Assembly: GCA_900545495.1 (NCBI GenBank) | Contig: UQZJ01000006.1 | Span: 50,460-114,459 of the forward strand | Length of the DNA stretch: 64,000 nt | Direction: 5' to 3' | DNA from: an uncultured Eubacteriales bacterium | GTDB lineage: Bacteria; Bacillota; Clostridia; Oscillospirales; Oscillospiraceae | Shown here: positions 60,272-64,000 of the stretch, piece after piece | Numbering within the stretch: position 1 is the stretch's first letter | How the letters are laid out: each line of letters opens with the position of its first letter | Program-made: the position numbers and the translations under genes | The notes under the pieces: generated by a model | Told to the model about the DNA's origin: nothing | What the model saw: the letters and a program-made list of their open reading frames with translations, nothing else | Database searches by the model: none

Positions 60272-60289
60272 TTCTAACACATTTCTAAC
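60272..60289. repeat. Candidate integrase arm-type sites, attL side
   Basis: TTCTAAC at 60272-60278 and 60283-60289, 11 bp apart. Another pair with the same 11-bp spacing lies near attR (63359-63376). Confidence 0.5.
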
Positions 60290-61430
60290 GTGTTAGACAT
60301 TGGGTCAGCTTGTCCGCCAGACCTTGCTTGCGGGCGCTATCCAGATGCCCGTAAATATTGGCAGTGGTCTGAATGTCGCTGTGCCCCATCCATTCCTGAA
60401 CATCTTTCAGGCTGCATCCTTGATTCAACAGGAGACTTGCACAACTATGCCGCAGTTCGTGAAAACGAATATGCGGCAAGTTGTTCTTCTTGAGGATTTT
60501 CAGAAAATGGTGCGTCACATAGTCCGGCTCAAATGGTGTGCCGTCAGGCCATTTGAAGATGTAATCACTTTCCTGATAGGCACGGCCAAACTGTCGACGA
60601 TTTTCTTCCTCCTCTGCTTTGGCGGTGAGGAAGATGCTGCGGGCTTCGGCGGTCAGTGGGAAGCTGCGTCGGCTGCTCTGCGTTTTGGTCTTATCCTTCT
60701 CAATGCGCGTCATCATCTTGCAGACGGTGTGCCGAATCAACAGACAGTTGTTGTCAAAGTCCACACTATCCCATTTCAAGCCCAGAACCTCACTGCGGCG
60801 CAGACCGTACAAGGCGGTTATCTTGACCAGCGGGAGCATGGGGTCATCCTTCATCACATCAAATAGCCTTTGCAGCTGTTCAGCGCTGTAAAAGGCGGCT
60901 TCATAGCGGTCATGACGGGGAAGCTCCACATAGTCACAGGGATTATTGGCTATCAGACCATCCTTTACCGCTTCTGACAGCGACTGGCGGATGATGTTAC
61001 GATGATGGCGCAAAGTCTTTGCAGACAGACCTCCTTTGCCATCCAAACGGCCACTATTGGCCTTTTCATCGAAGTAGCTTTGCAGGACTTTTACGGTACA
61101 ACCGCGCAGCGTCAGACCGCTGGCATCGAAGTAGGGGAGTATGTGCTTTTCTGCTGTATGCAGATAGCCCAAATAGGTAACCTCATCCACACGGCGCTGC
61201 ACACAGGTTAGCCAGTGGCGGATACAATCAGACAGCCGCATATCGGAAACGGGGAGTGACGCTTTCTGCATTTCCTCCGCCAACTTTTCACGAAGAAGTT
61301 GTTCGGCTCTACGCTTGTTGCCCTTCACCGTCAGGCCAGTGGCAATCCAACGCTGTTTACGCTTACCGCTCACCATGTCATTCAGAACAATATAGAATTT
61401 TCCATTTTTAGTTTGCAGACTTCCGGTCAT
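60285..61430 (-). CDS. int: Tyrosine recombinase/integrase
   Basis: 381 residues. N-terminal AP2-like arm-binding region, SAM-like core-binding domain (LSDCIRHWLTCVQRRVDEVTYLGY), C-terminal catalytic domain with ITALYGLRRSEVLGLKWDSVD (first Arg), HELRHSCASLLL (His-x-x-Arg), GHSDIQTTANIYGHL (His and Tyr nucleophile). Its end lies about 86 bp from attL. ATG 61430 overlaps the excisionase stop (ATGA), with AAAGGAG upstream. Confidence 0.96.
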   Translation of the reverse strand: MTGSLQTKNGKFYIVLNDMVSGKRKQRWIATGLTVKGNKRRAEQLLREKLAEEMQKASLPVSDMRLSDCIRHWLTCVQRRVDEVTYLGYLHTAEKHILPYFDASGLTLRGCTVKVLQSYFDEKANSGRLDGKGGLSAKTLRHHRNIIRQSLSEAVKDGLIANNPCDYVELPRHDRYEAAFYSAEQLQRLFDVMKDDPMLPLVKITALYGLRRSEVLGLKWDSVDFDNNCLLIRHTVCKMMTRIEKDKTKTQSSRRSFPLTAEARSIFLTAKAEEEENRRQFGRAYQESDYIFKWPDGTPFEPDYVTHHFLKILKKNNLPHIRFHELRHSCASLLLNQGCSLKDVQEWMGHSDIQTTANIYGHLDSARKQGLADKLTQCLTR

Positions 61431-61657
61431 GATTTTCTCCTTTCATTCGGTAGTCTGCTGTTATCGTTTTGCCCAACCATATAGCGGGCGGAGTTAAGAT
61501 ACATTATCACGCTTGATTTGGGTATGCGGATAGCCCGGCCAATTCGCTTTGCGCCAATCTCGTGCCGGTTAACCAACTCATAGGCGGCATTAAGGCCAAT
61601 ATTCAGCGCTTCTGCCAGTTGCTTTACGGTCAGTACATCGGGATAGTTGTTCAGCAT
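61427..61657 (-). CDS. Excisionase-like helix-turn-helix protein
   Basis: 76 residues. LTVKQLAEALNIGLNAAYELV then KRIGRAIRIPKSSVIMYL is the winged MerR/excisionase pattern (DNA-binding domain, excisionase family). It is translationally coupled to int. GTG 61660 or ATG 61657 are both possible after GGGAGG. Probably directs excision. Confidence 0.85.
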   Translation of the reverse strand: MLNNYPDVLTVKQLAEALNIGLNAAYELVNRHEIGAKRIGRAIRIPKSSVIMYLNSARYMVGQNDNSRLPNERRKS

Positions 61658-61672
61658 CACTGCACACCTCCC

Positions 61673-62602
61673 TTAAAACGGCTCGTTGCCATTGTTGGGG
61701 AGCATTTCCCAGATGCCGTCATTGATACGGCGAAGGAACGCTGCATAGCTGGCTGGTTCCTCCAATTGCACGACGGGATACTGCTTCTCAAGGGGAATGT
61801 TGCTGACGATAAACACCCGCGTGTAACACGCCACACGGTCAGCGTAACGGCTGGGCAGCATGAGCGGGTATACGTCGAGGTAGTTCAGCATATCAGCCAG
61901 CGGCAGGCTGGAACGGAACTCGTCAAACACAAGGACGGGTTCACTTTTATAACCGTCGAACGGATGCTTGTAGTTGGTCACGCGATATACGTTTTCGTCG
62001 CCGTATTCGTCCAGAATGCTGCGGGTCTTTCCAACGCCGGTAGTACCGTGAATATAACGAACCTTCAAGTCAGTGCGGCGCAGACGACGGTACTTGTCCT
62101 CTAATAATGCTTGTCGTGTCTGCTGTATGCGGGGAAGGTGATTCAGCGCAGAGGGATAAGCGCGAAGAATTTCTACATCGGATGCCCCATCTTCAATCAT
62201 GGCGAGGATCGCTTCCGACTGCTTCACACGCCGATCGGATTCAGCAGGAAGTTCACCGGATTCCTCAAATGTATCAGGGAGGTTAGTATCTGCTTTATCC
62301 GTTTCGCGGTGCTTGCCCTCCTTGCGGATATAGTCACGGTTTTCGCGGTGTGTACCACGGGCATCCTCAATGTGTGCGCCATAGAAACGTTGCTGCATAG
62401 TTTGGAACAGTACAGCATTTCTGAATGCGGCATACAGATGGGTATGCAGTGTCCCTTGCTGGCCTACTTCATCGCACATACACCAGTACAGGCAGCCGGA
62501 CAGCCCGGATAAAATGCTCCTGATGGTGTCATGTGTGAAGCCCTTGTCAATGGGATTATTGATGGTGATTTGATACTTGCGATATGCGGCGCTTCTGGCC
62601 AT
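61673..62602 (-). CDS. rep: CRESS-type rolling-circle replication initiator (HUH endonuclease + SF3 helicase)
   Basis: 309 residues. Nuclease: motif I YQITINNP (10-17), motif II TLHTHLYA with His53/His55, motif III YIRK with Tyr91 and Lys94. Helicase: Walker A GTTGVGKT (186-193), Walker B VLVFDE (223-228), motif C VFIVSN (263-268). This domain order and the single catalytic Tyr are those of circovirus-like Reps and of pCRESS plasmid Reps. It should nick the stem-loop at 62757-62784 and unwind the element. ATG has AAAGGAG 8 nt upstream. Confidence 0.9.
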   Translation of the reverse strand: MARSAAYRKYQITINNPIDKGFTHDTIRSILSGLSGCLYWCMCDEVGQQGTLHTHLYAAFRNAVLFQTMQQRFYGAHIEDARGTHRENRDYIRKEGKHRETDKADTNLPDTFEESGELPAESDRRVKQSEAILAMIEDGASDVEILRAYPSALNHLPRIQQTRQALLEDKYRRLRRTDLKVRYIHGTTGVGKTRSILDEYGDENVYRVTNYKHPFDGYKSEPVLVFDEFRSSLPLADMLNYLDVYPLMLPSRYADRVACYTRVFIVSNIPLEKQYPVVQLEEPASYAAFLRRINDGIWEMLPNNGNEPF

Positions 62603-62733
62603 AGAAAAAACTCCTTTCGAACTCGGCGAACCATCTCCTTTCCAAAATAATTTATCATGTCTTACCTTCCCTGGCGTATGTTTTGCCAGCTGGCGACACT
62701 ACTTCATCCAAATACAATACGATGATTCATTTA

Positions 62734-62745
62734 TTGTGTACACAA
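62734..62745. repeat. 12-bp palindrome next to the origin
   Basis: TTGTGTACACAA, perfect, 11 bp from the origin stem. Could be a Rep-binding site or a rep operator. Confidence 0.5.
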
Positions 62746-62756
62746 CTTACAGCGAT

Positions 62757-62784
62757 GCACAGGGGGTAATACTTGCCCCTGTGC
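62757..62784 (-). other. Putative rolling-circle origin: stem-loop with circovirus nonanucleotide
   Basis: A perfect 9-bp stem (GCACAGGGG/CCCCTGTGC) closes a 10-nt loop that on the minus strand is C followed by AAGTATTAC. This is the nonanucleotide at which porcine circovirus Rep nicks (between TATT and AC). The nonanucleotide is on the same strand as rep, and the stem-loop is about 155 nt upstream of its start codon. Confidence 0.82.
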
Positions 62785-62786
62785 TG

Positions 62787-62823
62787 ACGCCGCCGCGGGG
62801 CAAATGCCCACCGCGTGCGGCGT
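62787..62823. other. Second GC-rich stem-loop beside the origin
   Basis: ACGCCGC/GCGGCGT with inner CGCGG/CCGCG and GGC/GCC. On the plus strand it ends in TTATTTTTT, like a terminator; its end overlaps the RHH stop codon by one base. Confidence 0.55.
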
Positions 62824-63008
62824 TATTTTTTCTTCGCCTCCCTGCTTTTGATAATCGCGTCACCAAGCTTTTCGCCCAGTGCTTCACCGACAAGAAAGCC
62901 AGTCAATGTCATACCGGCAGCAGCAGCCAGTTTCTTCAATGCAGCTTTTTCTTCCGGGGTCACGCGGATGCTAATGGACTCGGTACGCTCTTTTGGATTT
63001 ACATTCAT
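62823..63008 (-). CDS. Ribbon-helix-helix (CopG/MobC-like) protein
   Basis: 61 residues. SISIRVTPEEKAALKKLAAAAGMTLTGFLVGEAL is a strand followed by two helices, the RHH fold; the basic tail SREAKKK ends it. RHH proteins on small replicons control copy number or serve as MobC-type relaxosome accessories. It is the first gene of the element, transcribed toward rep. ATG 63008 is 8 nt after GGAG. A palindrome lies across its promoter. Confidence 0.8.
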   Translation of the reverse strand: MNVNPKERTESISIRVTPEEKAALKKLAAAAGMTLTGFLVGEALGEKLGDAIIKSREAKKK

Positions 63009-63048
63009 GTCATTGTCTCCTCGTTCATTCCATTATCACGTCGATACA

Positions 63049-63072
63049 CCATGTAACGACATCATAACATGG
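63049..63072. promoter_or_regulatory. Operator overlapping the RHH promoter -10
   Basis: CCATGT and ACATGG, a 6-bp inverted repeat with 12-bp centre that holds the -10. It is a likely autoregulatory site. Confidence 0.5.
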
Positions 63073-63089
63073 CGTTATTACGTTGTCAA
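63061..63089 (-). promoter_or_regulatory. Strong promoter of the element's RHH-rep operon
   Basis: Minus strand consensus TTGACA (63089-63084), 17-bp spacer, TATGAT (63066-63061). Confidence 0.85.
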
Positions 63090-63305
63090 GCGTAAAATAC
63101 AAGGCGGTAGGGTGAGGGGGTGGGCAAAGCGCGAAGCTACACACGCTCATTGTAGGCGCTCTGCGCGGCTATCGCCGTACTTGGCAACATGAGTGTCTAC
63201 TTCGATGGAGGATGGTGCAGCAAGGCCGAGTTGCTCACGCGAGCCGCTTTGCGGCTTCGCCGCAAGTTGCTCTCGCGTATCTTCGAACTACAACCTGCAC
63301 CGCAA

Positions 63306-63338
63306 GAAAAAACAGGATGCCCGCATAGGGCATCCTGT
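63306..63338 (-). terminator. Terminator pointing into the element
   Basis: ACAGGATGCCC/GGGCATCCTGT with a 5-nt loop; T7 follows on the minus strand. It would shield the element from transcription entering past attR. Confidence 0.82.
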
Positions 63339-63358
63339 CAACGATAACAGCAGACGGT

Positions 63359-63376
63359 TTCTAACGTTTTTCTAAC
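63359..63376. repeat. Candidate integrase arm-type sites, attR side
   Basis: TTCTAAC at 63359-63365 and 63370-63376, 11 bp apart, the same unit and spacing as at 60272-60289. Confidence 0.5.
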
Positions 63377-63518
63377 AAATTTTATTTTTTCTGGATTTGT
63401 TGCAGCTTCAGGGGTGGTGACTGATTCCGGCGATGAAACACCCGAAACCATTGTAAATACACGGTGTTCGAAGGAATTAGACGGGACAGGGCGGGATTGC
63501 TCGTGAGGAAATAACAGC

Positions 63519-63565
63519 GGCTACGGACCAGAAGGCCGGGGGTTCGAATCCCTCACGGCGTGCCA
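63519..63565 (+). repeat. attR: 47-bp copy of the tRNA-Arg 3' half
   Basis: Identical to 60153-60199; flanked by unrelated bases on both sides. This is the displaced original tRNA end. Confidence 0.9.
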
Positions 63566-63643
63566 AAAAGACCCGAAACCGTAACGGTTCATGTTCATAG
63601 GTACACAATGTGACCTATGGGGCAAACCGGACGGTACAGGGCA

Positions 63644-63690
63644 ACAAAGAAGCAAGGTAAGAACTTATAGTTTTTACCTTGCTTCTTTGT
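63644..63690. terminator. Long 17-bp hairpin after attR
   Basis: ACAAAGAAGCAAGGTAA pairs perfectly with TTACCTTGCTTCTTTGT. It probably ends the permease fragment. Just before it, CATAGGT/ACCTATG (63596-63619) is another inverted repeat. Confidence 0.75.
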
Positions 63691-63718
63691 ATTGTTACCA
63701 TTATAGGCTTTCGGCATC

Positions 63719-64000
63719 TTATCCGAAAAAACATGCTAACCCTTGGCAATAGCTATACAGTTTAGGAAAATAATCAACGCCCGCACTATTTCCGCTTTCG
63801 TCAGATAAATAGACCTCAATTTGTACCCCAATGCGATTTGCGCCCATCGCATTGAATTGTTTCATAACTTGGAGCTTCATACCCTCCATAACAGAAACAA
63901 TTGTCATAACAGCAGCAATTCCAATGAAGATAGACAGAATGGTTAGTGTAGCCGGAATATTCCCGTGGCGGGGCAAGGCTTTTTTTAAGCGGTAGAAGTG
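63719..64000 (-). pseudogene. MacB/FtsX-type ABC permease fragment, N-terminal part only
   Basis: The frame is open from the window edge and stops at 63719. LTILSIFIGIAAVMTIVSVMEGMKLQVMKQFNAMGANRI is the first membrane helix and start of the extracellular part of MacB-like permeases. The family is about 400 residues long, yet this reading ends after roughly 95, in YFPKLYSYCQGLACFFG. So it is a truncated remnant, or a frameshift lies here. It is AT-rich compared with host genes. Confidence 0.65.

Larger units (their letters stand above)
63090..63518. other. Non-coding part of the element
   Basis: No gene is seen in these 430 nt. It has small hairpins (GCCGC-TTT-GCGGC near 63243), a repeated GTTGCTC-ACGCG / GTTGCTC-TCGCG (63229, 63266), a terminator and the attR-side arm sites. 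A single-strand origin could lie here, but nothing proves it. Confidence 0.5.
60153..63565. mobile_element. tRNA-Arg-integrated element with CRESS-type Rep and tyrosine integrase
   Basis: It is flanked by two perfect 47-bp copies of the 3' half of tRNA-Arg. The circular form would be 3,366 bp. Contents, all on the minus strand: RHH protein, Rep (HUH + SF3 helicase), excisionase-like protein, tyrosine integrase. A circovirus-like origin lies upstream of rep. The region is visibly more AT-rich than the host genes. No capsid, relaxase or cargo gene is seen. It resembles integrated forms of bacterial 'pCRESS' plasmids. Confidence 0.85.

Noticed and set aside
62464..62658. 64-codon minus-strand ORF overlapping the rep start
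   Set aside because: It is out of frame with rep, has no family motif and ends inside rep; rep has a better ribosome-binding site.
63193..63375. 60-codon plus-strand ORF in the element's non-coding part
   Set aside because: No ribosome-binding site, Ser/Arg-rich shadow-like composition, and it runs through a terminator hairpin.
1..64000. CRISPR arrays, insertion sequences, rRNA genes
   Set aside because: No regularly spaced repeats, transposase motifs or rRNA signatures were seen on either strand.

Overview
The window reads as a GC-rich chromosome segment of a spore-forming, strictly anaerobic Firmicute. It is most like the gut Oscillospiraceae/Ruminococcaceae (Oscillibacter/Flavonifractor type). 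The evidence is sporulation genes (spoIIGA, sigE, spoIIR, cotJ operon, cwlD), a ferredoxin-linked 2-oxoacid oxidoreductase, AddAB recombination proteins, RqcH, Mini-III and the usual tandem Shine-Dalgarno-led operons. Taxonomy is inferred from gene content only.

Layout. 0-3.1 kb: 3' end of rarA, three small genes and the spoIIGA-sigE pair. 3.1-8.8 kb (minus): an XRE regulator with a visible self-operator, then a 2-oxoacid:ferredoxin oxidoreductase operon with its aminotransferase and a P-loop ATPase. 9-14.7 kb: a lipoprotein and a complete sugar ABC operon (minus). 14.9-18.6 kb: cotJ spore-coat genes (cotJA and cotJB fused), a candidate small RNA, cwlD and radA. 18.7-22.3 kb (minus): nucleotide-salvage kinases, upp, tsaB-tsaE. 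22.4-36.2 kb (plus): rodA, ddl-murF, an ABC-F protein, prfA, a TsaC/Sua5-CoaE fusion, an M18 aminopeptidase, mrnC, rqcH. 36.2-41.5 kb: an Lsa-like antibiotic-resistance ABC-F gene with a leader-peptide attenuator but a frameshifted C-terminus, orphan membrane genes, a DUF1015 gene and ispE. 41.6-47.5 kb: spoIIR, then a BtuCDF-type metal or oxyanion transporter with a methyltransferase, XdhC and an NTPase. 47.7-59.9 kb: addB-addA, rpmE, hflX, acetyltransferase, YigZ, and a DUF1538 membrane protein paired with a double PII-like protein behind a leader that looks like an attenuator.

60.1-63.6 kb holds the most interesting feature. A compact integrative element, 3,366 bp as a predicted circle, sits in the 3' half of tRNA-Arg(ACG) between two identical 47-bp repeats. 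It carries only a tyrosine integrase, a small excisionase-like protein, a ribbon-helix-helix protein and a Rep with the HUH nuclease plus superfamily-3 helicase architecture of CRESS-DNA (circovirus-like) viruses. About 155 bp upstream of rep is a stem-loop whose loop holds AAGTATTAC, the nonanucleotide used at porcine circovirus origins. Beyond the element is a truncated MacB-type permease fragment in more AT-rich DNA.

How genes work together. SpoIIR (forespore signal), SpoIIGA (pro-sigma-E protease) and sigma-E form one signalling chain, and all three are in this window. TsaB, TsaE and TsaC/Sua5 are three of the four t6A-synthesis proteins. AddA/AddB and RadA serve recombination repair. RqcH, HflX, ABC-F proteins and L31 serve ribosome function and rescue.
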